The notes under the pieces: generated by a model | Told to the model about the DNA's origin: nothing | What the model saw: the letters and a program-made list of their open reading frames with translations, nothing else | Databases searched by the model: none | Assembly: GCA_046331465.1 (NCBI GenBank) | Contig: JAXLQV010000001.1 | Span: forward strand, 1,922,001 to 1,986,000 | Source of the DNA: UBA5066 sp046331465 | Lineage (GTDB): Bacteria > Acidobacteriota > Thermoanaerobaculia > UBA5066 | Reading direction: 5' to 3' | DNA length: 64,000 nucleotides | Shown here: one piece after another, positions 7,235-15,300 of the stretch | How positions within the stretch are numbered: position 1 is the first letter of the stretch | Layout: the number at the start of each line of letters is the position of its first letter | Made by a program: the position numbers and the translations under genes

Positions 7235-9420
7235 CTCGGAAGCCTCCTGGAAGCGGCGGGAAGGGAAGGGAGGCGTGAGCGGGCGAGGAGGGCGGCCGTC
7301 GCGGCGGCCGCGACGGCCGTCACGGGAGCCGCGACAGGAAGGACGACGCCCCGGGCGAGGAACGCGGCGAGCGCCGTCGCCGGGGGAGCGAGGAGCGCCG
7401 CGGCGAGGACGGCCAGGGCCTCGGCACGCCCCCGGAGCCAGAGCGCGGCGAACGCCACGACAAAGAGGGGCGGAAGGGCGAGGAACAGCAGCCCGGGACG
7501 AGAGGCCTCGCGGAGCGGCTCGCCTTCGAGGAGCGTCTGGATCGCGAGCGCCTGGAGCTCGAGACCGGTCATCGGGAGGGCGCGGTCGTGCGGGTCGGGG
7601 TGCAGGTCTCCCGAGCCCTCGAACTCGGCGCCGAGGAGGATCAGGCGACCGCTCGCGCGCGACGGCTCCTTCTCCAGCGCGGCCTTCGCCCCGGGAAACG
7701 AGAGCCGGCGAAACGCGCGCCGGTCGATCCGGTGGTCGACGAGGAAGGCCGGGGAGTCCGTCGCCGCGCGCCCGCCGAGGAGCGAGGCCGCGCGGGCGGC
7801 GAACGAGGGGACGCACCCGCCCTCCCGGGTGGGGAACGCCGCACGGACCCGCCGCACGGTTCCGTCGCCGTCGGGAGCGAGGTTCGCGAGGCCGAAGAGC
7901 GACGGGGCCCTCTCGCCGAGCGAGAGAGCGACGGCGCCCGCGAGCGCCTCGGGGCCGACGACGAGGCCGCCGTCGCCGGAGAGGGCCGCGAGGGCGATCC
8001 GGTCGGGCCGGGAGACGACGGCGCGGGCGAACGCCGGCGCGGCGCTCCAGTCGGGCGGGAGGAGGAGGTCGATGGCCGCGCCGCGGGCCCCCGCGGCGAA
8101 GGCGGCCTCGAGGAGCGCCCCGGCCTCTTCGCCGCGGGAGCTGAGCGGGGAAGCGTCGGCGCGGAGAGCCGCCTCGTCGATCGAGACGAGGAGGAGCCGC
8201 GGGTCGGGCGCGCGGCGCGGGGCGAGCCGGAACCGGGCGTCGAGGAGGACGCCGTCGACGGCGGCGAACGGGCGCAGCGGGGCGGTGCCGACGGCGGCGA
8301 CCGCCGCGACGAGGGCGATCGCCGCCGCGAGGAGGAGGCGTCGCGGGGCCTCGCGGGCCCTCGCCCGGCGCGTCGCGATGGCGCGGACGGTGTCGTCGAG
8401 CGACGCGATCCACGCCGTCGCCGACTCCGGTCGCCGCGAAGGGTCTCGCGCGAGCGGCGCGAGGAGCGAGGCGTCGAGCGACGGGTCGAGGGCGGGGTTT
8501 CGGCGGGACGGAGGGTCGGGGGGCGTCTCGACGATGGCCGCGAGGACTCCCGGGGCCGGTCCCGACCAGGGGAGCGTCCCGGTCACGGCCGCGTAGGCGA
8601 GGACGCCGAACGCCCAGAGGTCGGTCTTTCGCGAGGGGGGCGAGCCCTCGATGAGCTCCGGCGCGAAGAACTGGGGCGTGCCGACGATTCCTTCCGCGGC
8701 GGTGAGCGCGGTCGGGAGCCCGGCTTCGGCGGCCGGGGGCTCGGGACGCGGGCGCCGCGAGAGCGGGACCGTCGGCGACTCCGGGCCGACGGACGCGGCG
8801 GCGGGGACCTCGGGGAGCGGCGGGTCCGGGCCCATCCCGGCGAAGCGCGCGAGGCCGAAGTCGAGGAGCTTCGGAACGAGCGAGCCGTCGTCGGCGACGG
8901 CGAGGAAGACGTTCGACGGCTTCAGGTCGCGGTGCAGGATCCCTTCCCGGTGCGCGTGGTCGAGCGCCGCGGCGACCGGGCCGAGGAGACGGACCGCGTC
9001 CTCGGGCGAGAGCGGCCCCTGCCTCTCGACGTGGCCGAGGAGGCTCTCGCCCGGGAGGTGCTCCATGACGAGGTAGGGGAGCCCTCCGCGGCGCGGGTCG
9101 ACGCCGTAGTCGGTGACGGCGACGACGTTCGGGTGCGAGAGGCGGCCCAGCGCCTGCGCCTCGATCCGGAAGCGTGCGACCGCCTGCGGCGCGGCCGAGA
9201 AGAGGCTTCGGATGACCTTGACGGCGAAGACCTTCCCGAGCCCGACATGGAGCGCGCGGTAGACCGAGCCCATCCCTCCGGCCCCGAGCCGCCGCTCGAG
9301 GAGGTACTTGCCGTCGACGAGCGGGGGGCCCGGGAACGGCTCGGTGAGGAGGTCACCCGTCCCGCAGCAGGGAAGCGCGCCGTCGTCGAGACACCGTCCG
9401 CAGGATTCGCACTCCCGCAC
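7231..9420 (-). CDS. Ser/Thr protein kinase with C-terminal CHASE2 sensor
   Basis: 729 aa from GTG 9420, with AGGAGG (9431-9426) five bases upstream. Residues 1-25 form a Cys-rich zinc-ribbon-like knuckle (CESCGRCLDDG, CCGTG). The kinase domain spans about 35-330: GAGGMG, FAVKV, HRDLKPSN and DFGLARF, so it looks catalytically complete. A TM segment (LLLAAAIALVAAVAAVGTA) then leads to an extracytoplasmic CHASE2 domain (about 375-620, starting near VDGVLLDARFRLAPRRAPDP). Two or three C-terminal TM helices close the protein. CHASE2 is a ligand-sensing domain usually placed N-terminal to cyclases or histidine kinases; here it follows a kinase. It should transduce an envelope signal into Ser/Thr phosphorylation, with the coupled FecR-like protein as the likely partner. 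Confidence 0.9.
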   Translation of the reverse strand: MRECESCGRCLDDGALPCCGTGDLLTEPFPGPPLVDGKYLLERRLGAGGMGSVYRALHVGLGKVFAVKVIRSLFSAAPQAVARFRIEAQALGRLSHPNVVAVTDYGVDPRRGGLPYLVMEHLPGESLLGHVERQGPLSPEDAVRLLGPVAAALDHAHREGILHRDLKPSNVFLAVADDGSLVPKLLDFGLARFAGMGPDPPLPEVPAAASVGPESPTVPLSRRPRPEPPAAEAGLPTALTAAEGIVGTPQFFAPELIEGSPPSRKTDLWAFGVLAYAAVTGTLPWSGPAPGVLAAIVETPPDPPSRRNPALDPSLDASLLAPLARDPSRRPESATAWIASLDDTVRAIATRRARAREAPRRLLLAAAIALVAAVAAVGTAPLRPFAAVDGVLLDARFRLAPRRAPDPRLLLVSIDEAALRADASPLSSRGEEAGALLEAAFAAGARGAAIDLLLPPDWSAAPAFARAVVSRPDRIALAALSGDGGLVVGPEALAGAVALSLGERAPSLFGLANLAPDGDGTVRRVRAAFPTREGGCVPSFAARAASLLGGRAATDSPAFLVDHRIDRRAFRRLSFPGAKAALEKEPSRASGRLILLGAEFEGSGDLHPDPHDRALPMTGLELQALAIQTLLEGEPLREASRPGLLFLALPPLFVVAFAALWLRGRAEALAVLAAALLAPPATALAAFLARGVVLPVAAPVTAVAAAATAALLARSRLPSLPAASRRLPR

Positions 9421-9454
9421 GGAGGCCTCCTGTTGAAGCGCGTGACCTCAGGCC

Positions 9455-9460
9455 AGTATA
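9455..9460 (-). promoter_or_regulatory. -10 element candidate (TATACT) for the CHASE2 kinase operon
   Basis: On the minus strand TATACT is one mismatch from the TATAAT consensus and stands out in this GC-rich DNA. It lies 34 bases upstream of the GTG start at 9420, leaving room for the AGGAGG ribosome-binding site at 9431-9426. No convincing -35 is seen at 17-bp spacing. Confidence 0.45.
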
Positions 9461-9526
9461 GGTCCGTCGGGAGGCGCGCGAAGGCTCTCGCAGGGGCCGC
9501 CGGGGACGAAGCGGCGCGGAGCCCGG

Positions 9527-9532
9527 TATAGG
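9527..9532 (+). promoter_or_regulatory. -10 element candidate (TATAGG) for the cyclic-nucleotide-binding gene
   Basis: TATAGG ends 8 bases before the ATG at 9541. A transcript starting about 7 bases downstream would be leaderless or nearly so, which fits the absence of a Shine-Dalgarno sequence. It is divergent from the TATACT element at 9460, so the two operons share a roughly 120-bp control region. Confidence 0.4.
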
Positions 9533-9540
9533 ATTTCTCC

Positions 9541-10035
9541 ATGCCCGCTGACCTCGAGGGATTCGAGGGGTTCGACGGAATCGAGCTCCTCCAGAAGCTT
9601 CCGCTCTTCCGCGACCTGAACCACGCCGAGACGCTCCGGCTCGCCGCGATCTGCATCGCCGAGAAGCGGGGCGCCGGAACGATCCTCGTCGCGGAGAACG
9701 CCCTCGGAGAGTCGCTCTTCGTCGTCCGATCGGGACGGGTCTCGGTCGACAAGGGAGACGGGAGCTCCCGGCTCCACCTCGGCGAGATGGCCGCCGGCGA
9801 GATGTTCGGCGAGATGTCGCTCGTGGACGACGTCCTGACGCAGGCGACCGTGACGGCCCTCGAGGACGTCGAGCTCCTCGTCGTCCCCCGGGGGGAGCTC
9901 GATGCCCTCCTCTCGTCCGACCCGGCGCTCGCGCTGAAGGTGTTCCGCTCGTTCTGCCGCGCCCTGACCGCGAAGATCCGGGCGCTCCAGAAGCTGATCG
10001 CCCCGGAGAGGGGCCTGGAGATGGAGAAGGCGTGA
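9541..10035 (+). CDS. cyclic nucleotide-binding (Crp-like) domain protein without a DNA-binding domain
   Basis: 164 aa, almost entirely one cNMP-binding beta-barrel: LPLFRDLNHAETLRLAAIC, GTILVAENALGESLFVVRSG, then GEMFGEMSLVDDVLTQATV. The last segment matches the phosphate-binding cassette position (GEMSL...ATV, with the usual Arg replaced by Gln/Ala). No HTH follows, so this is not a transcription factor by itself; it may be a regulatory subunit binding cAMP, c-di-GMP or another ligand. Its stop overlaps the start of the PilT-like ATPase by one base, which links it to type IV pilus control. Confidence 0.85.
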   Translation: MPADLEGFEGFDGIELLQKLPLFRDLNHAETLRLAAICIAEKRGAGTILVAENALGESLFVVRSGRVSVDKGDGSSRLHLGEMAAGEMFGEMSLVDDVLTQATVTALEDVELLVVPRGELDALLSSDPALALKVFRSFCRALTAKIRALQKLIAPERGLEMEKA

Positions 10036-11114
10036 TGGACGCGACGACCCTCGACCGCCTCCTGTCGGCCGCGGCCAAGAGCGGGGCCAGCGACGTCCAC
10101 CTGAAGACAGGCGCTCAGCCCGCGGTCCGGATGTCGGGCGTCCTGACGCCGGTCCGGACGCCGGCGCTCGCCCGCGACGACATGCAGCGGATCGTCGGAC
10201 AGCTCGTCTCGCAGCGCCCGGATGCGCCGCGGGTCGAAGCGATCCGCGAGCTCGACACCTCGTACGCCATCGAGGGCGTCGCCCGGTTCCGCGTCTCGAT
10301 CTACCGCCAGAGGGGCGATCTCGCCGCGGTCCTCCGCGTGATCCCGTTCGTCATCCCGACGTTCGAGCAGCTCGGGCTCCCGCCGGTCGTCGAGAGGATC
10401 GCCGCCGAGCCGAGAGGCCTCGTCCTCGTCACGGGCATCACGGGCAGCGGGAAGACGTCGACGCTCGCCGCGATCGTCGACTGGATCAACCAGCGGGACC
10501 CCCGCCACATCCTGACGATCGAGGACCCCGTCGAGTACCTCCACACCGACCGGAAGGCGAGGGTCTCCCAGCGCGAGGTCGGAATGGACACGGAGGGCTT
10601 CGCCGCCGCGCTCCGGGCCGGGATGCGGCAGGACCCCGACGTCATCCTCGTCGGCGAGCTCCGGGACCTCGAGACGATCGACACCGCGCTCAAGGCGGCG
10701 GAGACGGGGCACCTCGTCCTTGCGACGCTGCATACCCAGGACGCCGCCGGGACGATCGAGCGGATCATCGGCATGTTCCCGGCCGAGGCCGAGACGAGCG
10801 TCCGGATGCGGCTCGCGGAGGTCCTCCGGGCGGTGATCTGCCAGCGCCTCGTCCCGGCCGCGTCCGGGCAGGGGCGGGTCCTCGTCGCGGAGATCCTCGT
10901 GAATACCCTCGCGGTGCAGTCGATGATCCGTCAGCCGGAGAAGATGGGCGGCCTGAAGGACTACATCGAGAGGGGCGGCGAGGTCTACGGCACGCAGTCC
11001 TTCGACCAGCACCTCGTCTCCCTCCACCGCGACGGGAAGATCACGATGGACGTGGCCGTTGCCGCCGCGTCGAGCCCGTCGGAGCTCCAGCGCGCCGTCA
11101 TGCTCGAGGGGTGA
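10035..11114 (+). CDS. pilT: PilT/PilU-family twitching motility ATPase
   Basis: 359 aa from ATG 10035, which overlaps the previous TGA; GTG 10032 is an equally possible start one codon earlier. It is a hexameric secretion-type ATPase with an N-terminal PAS-like subdomain (SDVHLKTGAQPAVRMSG), Walker A GITGSGKTST at 134-143, the Asp/Glu box IEDPVEYLH, Walker B DVILVGELRDLET, and the His box TGHLVLATLHTQDA. The C-terminus has the family segment SFDQHLVSLHRDGKIT. PilT/PilU powers pilus retraction at the inner membrane. No other pil gene is near, as is common for this family. PilT versus PilU cannot be decided here. Confidence 0.9.
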   Translation: MDATTLDRLLSAAAKSGASDVHLKTGAQPAVRMSGVLTPVRTPALARDDMQRIVGQLVSQRPDAPRVEAIRELDTSYAIEGVARFRVSIYRQRGDLAAVLRVIPFVIPTFEQLGLPPVVERIAAEPRGLVLVTGITGSGKTSTLAAIVDWINQRDPRHILTIEDPVEYLHTDRKARVSQREVGMDTEGFAAALRAGMRQDPDVILVGELRDLETIDTALKAAETGHLVLATLHTQDAAGTIERIIGMFPAEAETSVRMRLAEVLRAVICQRLVPAASGQGRVLVAEILVNTLAVQSMIRQPEKMGGLKDYIERGGEVYGTQSFDQHLVSLHRDGKITMDVAVAAASSPSELQRAVMLEG

Positions 11115-11130
11115 GAAGACGTGAGAAGAC

Positions 11131-11192
11131 GGGGTCTGGTCTACGTTCTACACTCTGCGCGCGCGCAGAGTGTAGAACGTAGACCAGACCCC
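11131..11192 (+). repeat. perfect 62-bp palindrome between convergent genes
   Basis: The two 31-base arms, 11131-11161 and 11162-11192, are exact reverse complements. The left arm begins GGGGTCTGGTCTACG and the centre is a CG alternation (GCGCGCGC). It lies 16 bases after the pilT stop and 8 bases before the end of the SDR gene on the other strand. A 10-bp tandem repeat (GTGAGAAGAC twice, 11111-11130) abuts it. It could act as a bidirectional terminator, though there is no T-tract on either side. Its size and perfection also fit a REP/BIME-like mobile palindrome. Its arms are less GC-rich than the surroundings. Confidence 0.9.
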
Positions 11193-11200
11193 CGGCCCTG

Positions 11201-12223
11201 TCAGCGCTGGTAGGCCTTCCGGATGTTCGGGATCAGGTACTCCTGGAAGGCGCGGTCGAGGTCGTAGCGCGGGGAGAGGCCCCAGTCGCGCCGGGCGGCC
11301 GAGTCGTCGACGTCGGCGGGCCAGGAGTCGACGATCCCCTGGCGCTTCGCGTCGACCTTCGTCGAGATCTCCGCGCCGGGGAAGTCCTTCTCGACGATCG
11401 CCTGGATCTCGGCGGCGGAGGGGGCGAAGGCGCCGATGTTGTAGACGGTCCGGGTCAGCTTCTTGCGCGGCGCCGCGGCGAGCTGGAGGAAGGCGTCGAC
11501 CGCGTCGGGCATCGCCATGAAGGGGATCCGGGCGTCGGGCCTCACGAAGCAGGCGTAGGGCTTGCCCGCGGCGGCGGCGTGGATCATCTCCGGCGCGAAG
11601 TCGGAGGTCCCGCCCGACGGGACCGTGAACGCCGAGATGAGCCCGGGGAAGCGGATCGACCGGAAGTCGACCTTCCCCGAGAGCGTCTCGGGGGCGAGCT
11701 GCTTGTAGTGACGGGTGTAGTAGCGGCCGAGCTGCTCGCAGTAGAGCTTGTTGCAGCCGTACATCGTCGTCGGGTTCGTGAAGTCGTCCTCCTTCACGCG
11801 CCCCGCCTTCGCCTTCACGTCGAGGCCCGGCATGCCGTAGGCGGCGATGGAGGAGGGGTACATGAAGACGACCGGCCGCCCGTGCGACTCGCCCTGCTTC
11901 TGGGCGAACTCGAGCATCGCCATCGTCCCCTCGACGTTCACCTGGTGCGCCGTGACCGGGGTGAACTCGCTCCGCGTGGAGAGGAGCGCCGCGAGGTGGA
12001 AGACGAGGTCGACCTCGAACTCGGAGAGGACCCGCTCGAGGAGCTGGTGGTCGAGGATCGAGCCCGTGAACTGCCGTGCGACGCGCGGGGCGACGGACGG
12101 GTCGAGGGGCTTGAGGTCGAGCGTGATGATCGGGCGGCTTCCCTCGTCCGAGAGCCGCTCGATGAGCGTGTGGCCGATCTCTCCGCTGGCTCCGGTGAGG
12201 AAGACGACGGGTGTCCGCAGCAC
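11201..12223 (-). CDS. L-threonine 3-dehydrogenase-like NAD-dependent SDR/epimerase
   Basis: 340 aa. GTG 12223 is the start because AAGGAGG lies five bases upstream (12235-12229). It is an extended SDR: NAD-binding GASGEIG (11-17), catalytic YGCNK (Y155, K159) and SS at 124-125. The segments SIRFPGLISAFTVPSGGTSD and RPDARIPFMAMPDAVDA strongly resemble the SDR-type threonine dehydrogenase family, which oxidises threonine to 2-amino-3-ketobutyrate. A sugar-nucleotide epimerase role is less likely because of those segments. It is convergent with pilT across the palindrome and divergent from the propeller kinase. Neighbours do not include a 2-amino-3-ketobutyrate CoA ligase. Confidence 0.82.
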   Translation of the reverse strand: MLRTPVVFLTGASGEIGHTLIERLSDEGSRPIITLDLKPLDPSVAPRVARQFTGSILDHQLLERVLSEFEVDLVFHLAALLSTRSEFTPVTAHQVNVEGTMAMLEFAQKQGESHGRPVVFMYPSSIAAYGMPGLDVKAKAGRVKEDDFTNPTTMYGCNKLYCEQLGRYYTRHYKQLAPETLSGKVDFRSIRFPGLISAFTVPSGGTSDFAPEMIHAAAAGKPYACFVRPDARIPFMAMPDAVDAFLQLAAAPRKKLTRTVYNIGAFAPSAAEIQAIVEKDFPGAEISTKVDAKRQGIVDSWPADVDDSAARRDWGLSPRYDLDRAFQEYLIPNIRKAYQR

Positions 12224-12364
12224 GAAGGCCTCCTTGGCGCGGCGGGCCGGGCGGCCCGCGGGCAACCCATGACGCTAGCACGGCCCGGGAGGGTCCGTCT
12301 CGCCCTGAGGACGGGTAGCATTCGCGGGAAGACCCGGTTGAAGGGATCGGCCCGTCCCTCGCGG

Positions 12365-15300
12365 ATGCGGGGCGCCCTCCTCGGCGCCCTCGCCCTCCTC
12401 GCGGCCCTCTCGGGCGCGCGGCCGGCGGCCGCCTCCCGGCCCGCGCTCCGGGTCTACGGCGTCGCGGACGGCCTGAAGTACTCGCAGGCGTTCTGCGTGG
12501 CCGAGGACCGCGACGGGATGATCTGGGTCGGGACGTCCTACGGCGTCTCGCGCTACGACGGCCGGCGGTTCGAGAGCCTCACGTCGCGGGACGGGCTGCC
12601 GCACGACTCGGTCCTCGCCCTTGCGGTGACCTCCGACGGATCCGTCTGGGCCGCCACGCAGGAGGGGCTGGCGCGGATCTCCCCGGCGGCCGGCCTCCTC
12701 GGCGCGCCCCGCGTCGTTCCCCTCCCGCCGTCCGTGCGCGGCGTCGCGTCGCTCCGGCCGATCCTCCTCGCCGCGGCGGGTGCGACGCTCTGGATGGCCG
12801 ACGGGAACCGGGTCCTGCGCCTCGTCGACGGGCGGCTCGAGGAGGTCCCGCTGCCCCCCGGCTTCGGGCCGTCGGTCGTCGCGCTCGGGCCGGCCGACGC
12901 GCAGGGCTGCTGGGCCGGCTCGGCCGGGGGGATGGCCTTCCTCGGCCCTTCCGGCGCGGAGGCGCTCGCCCCGCTCCCTCCCGGCCTCGGCGTCCCGGTC
13001 GCCTTCGCGCGCGACGGGAACGCCGTCGTCGCGCTTCTCTCGAAGGGCCTCGTCCGGCTCGAGGGGTCCGGCGGCGCGGCGAGCCTCCTCGCCGGGATTC
13101 CGGCGCCGGTCGAGGCGGACGTCCTCGTGCGCCTCTCGGACGGATGGGCCGTCGGGACCGAGGCGAACGGGATCCTCCTCGTCCGCGACGGGTGCGCCCC
13201 GGAGTGGATCGGGCCCGCGGAGGGGCTCCCCTCGGCGACCGTCTCGGGAGCGATCGTCGACCGGACCGGCATCCTCTGGCTCGCGACGGAAGCGGGCCTC
13301 GCGAAGCTCTTCGACCTCGACCTGAGGTCGGTTCCCTCCCGCCTCCCCGACCTCGGGGGGATGGTCTTCACCGTGGCGCCCGCTCCCGGGGGGCGCCTCT
13401 GGATCGGGCACACCGAGGGGCTCTCCGTCCTCGACGGCGGCGCCGTCCGCCGGGTCTCCCTCGGGGCCGCCGAGGCGGCGGTCTGGGCGATCCTGCCGCT
13501 GGGAGGAGAGGAGCTCCTCGCCGGCACGCCGCGAGGGCTCGTCCACGTCTCGCCGGGAGGCGCGAAGAAGTTCCCCTCGCTCCCGCTCGCGGGGCGTCGC
13601 CGCGTCTTCGACCTCGCGCGAGGCCCGGAAGGCACGGTCTGGGCGACGACGATCGACGGGATCGTCCGGTTCGCCTGGGACGCGAAGGCCGGAGAGCCGC
13701 GCGACGCGGTCGCCACGACGACGGTCGACGGGGAGGCGGTCGGCGAGACGCGCGCGATCGCCGTCGAGCCGGACGGCACCGCCTGGATCGGGACCGACGG
13801 GAAGGGGGTCCTCCGCTGGGACGGCTCCCGGTTCACCTGGCTCGGCGTCGCGTCGGGGCTCCCCTCCGGCTCCGCCCGCGCCGTCCTTCCCGCGAAGGGC
13901 GGCGTCTTCGTCGGGACCGACCGGGGTCTCTACGTCGTGGAGAAGGGGCGCGCCCGGCCGATCGAGTCCGTGAACCGGCTCCTCGACGACCCGTGGATCG
14001 CCGCTCTCGCGTCCGTGGGGGAGGACCTCTGGCTCGCGACGTCGTACTCGGTCTATCGGGTCGCGGACGGGACGGTCGTCGAGCGCCTCGACCAGGGCTC
14101 GGGCCTCGTCGGCGCGAGCACGACCGCCGAGGGATGCCTCGCGCCGCTCCCCGACGGGCGCGTCGCGGTGGGGATGGACGGCGGACTATCGCTCGTCGAC
14201 GCGAGCCGGCCGCGGAGGAGCCCGCCGCCCCCGGCGATCGCGATCGCCGGCGCCCTCGACGGTTCGGGCGCTCCCGTCGTCTCCGGGCGCGCGGTGCGCT
14301 TCGGCGCGGCCTCGCTGACGTTCGCGCTCCGCTCGGCGACCTTCTTCTCCGAGGAACGGACCCTCTTCTCGGAGCGGCTCCTGCCCCTGGAGAGCGACTT
14401 CTCGCCGCCCCACCTCGAGGCGCGGGCCCGCTACGCGGGGCTCGCGCCGGGGCGCTACACGCTCGAGGCGCGTTCGGTCTCCTCGTCCGGGCTCCACAGC
14501 CCGCGGCCGGCCCGCTTCCACTTCACCGTCGAGCCGCCGTGGTGGGGAACGACCTGGGCACGCGCGGGCGTCCTCGCCCTCCTGCTCTCGGCGGTCGCGA
14601 CCGTCTCGGCCCTCCGGACGCGGAGCTTCCGGCGACGCGCGGAAGAGCTGGAGGCGCGGGTCGAGTCGAGGACGCGGGAGCTCGTCGACGCGAACGCGCG
14701 CCTCGAGGAAGCGCAGGCGCGCGTCGCGCAGCTCCTCGAGAGCCGGCCCGACGCCCAGCTCGACCCGGCCTCGTGGGCGTCCGCGCTCGCCGCCGAGCTG
14801 GCCCGCGCGCTCGGGGTCGCCTCGATCGGCGTCTTCGCCTTCGACGAAGGGGGCGGCGCGACGCACCTCGCGGGGGACGACGTGGACGCGCCGTCGCGCG
14901 CGGAGGTCGAGAACGCGATGCCGGGCGCGTTCCTCTCGCCGGGCGAGGCCGCCCTCTTCCCGGCGCGCGGCGCGAGCGGGGAGCTCCTCGGCGCGGTCTC
15001 CGTCCCCGAAGGGGCGACGTGGGACGAGGCGCGGCGCCGGCTCCTCGCCGGGTTCGCGCACCAGCTCGGCGGGGCGCTCGAGATCCGGCGGGTGAGGAAG
15101 CGGCTCGCGGAAGCCGAGGCGGCGCGGGAGACGGCCCGCGCCGCGATGGAGAGCCGCGGCATCGTCCCCGCGGCGGTCTGCCCGCGCTGCCGGCGCGTCC
15201 TCTCCGGCACGGAGCGCTGCCCCGACGACGGCGCGCCGCTCGACGCCTCGCGGCTCCTGCCGGCCGTCGTCCGCGAGCGCTACAGGCTCCTCTCGGTCCT

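Noticed and set aside
11131..11192. Palindrome as a simple intrinsic terminator
   Set aside because: No T-tract on either strand and the arms are unusually long and perfect; termination may still occur, so it is kept as a repeat.
11148..12281. A 377-codon minus-strand alternative frame near the SDR
   Set aside because: It is another frame of the SDR gene (Arg/Pro-rich); the GASGEIG frame has the domain and a strong ribosome-binding site.
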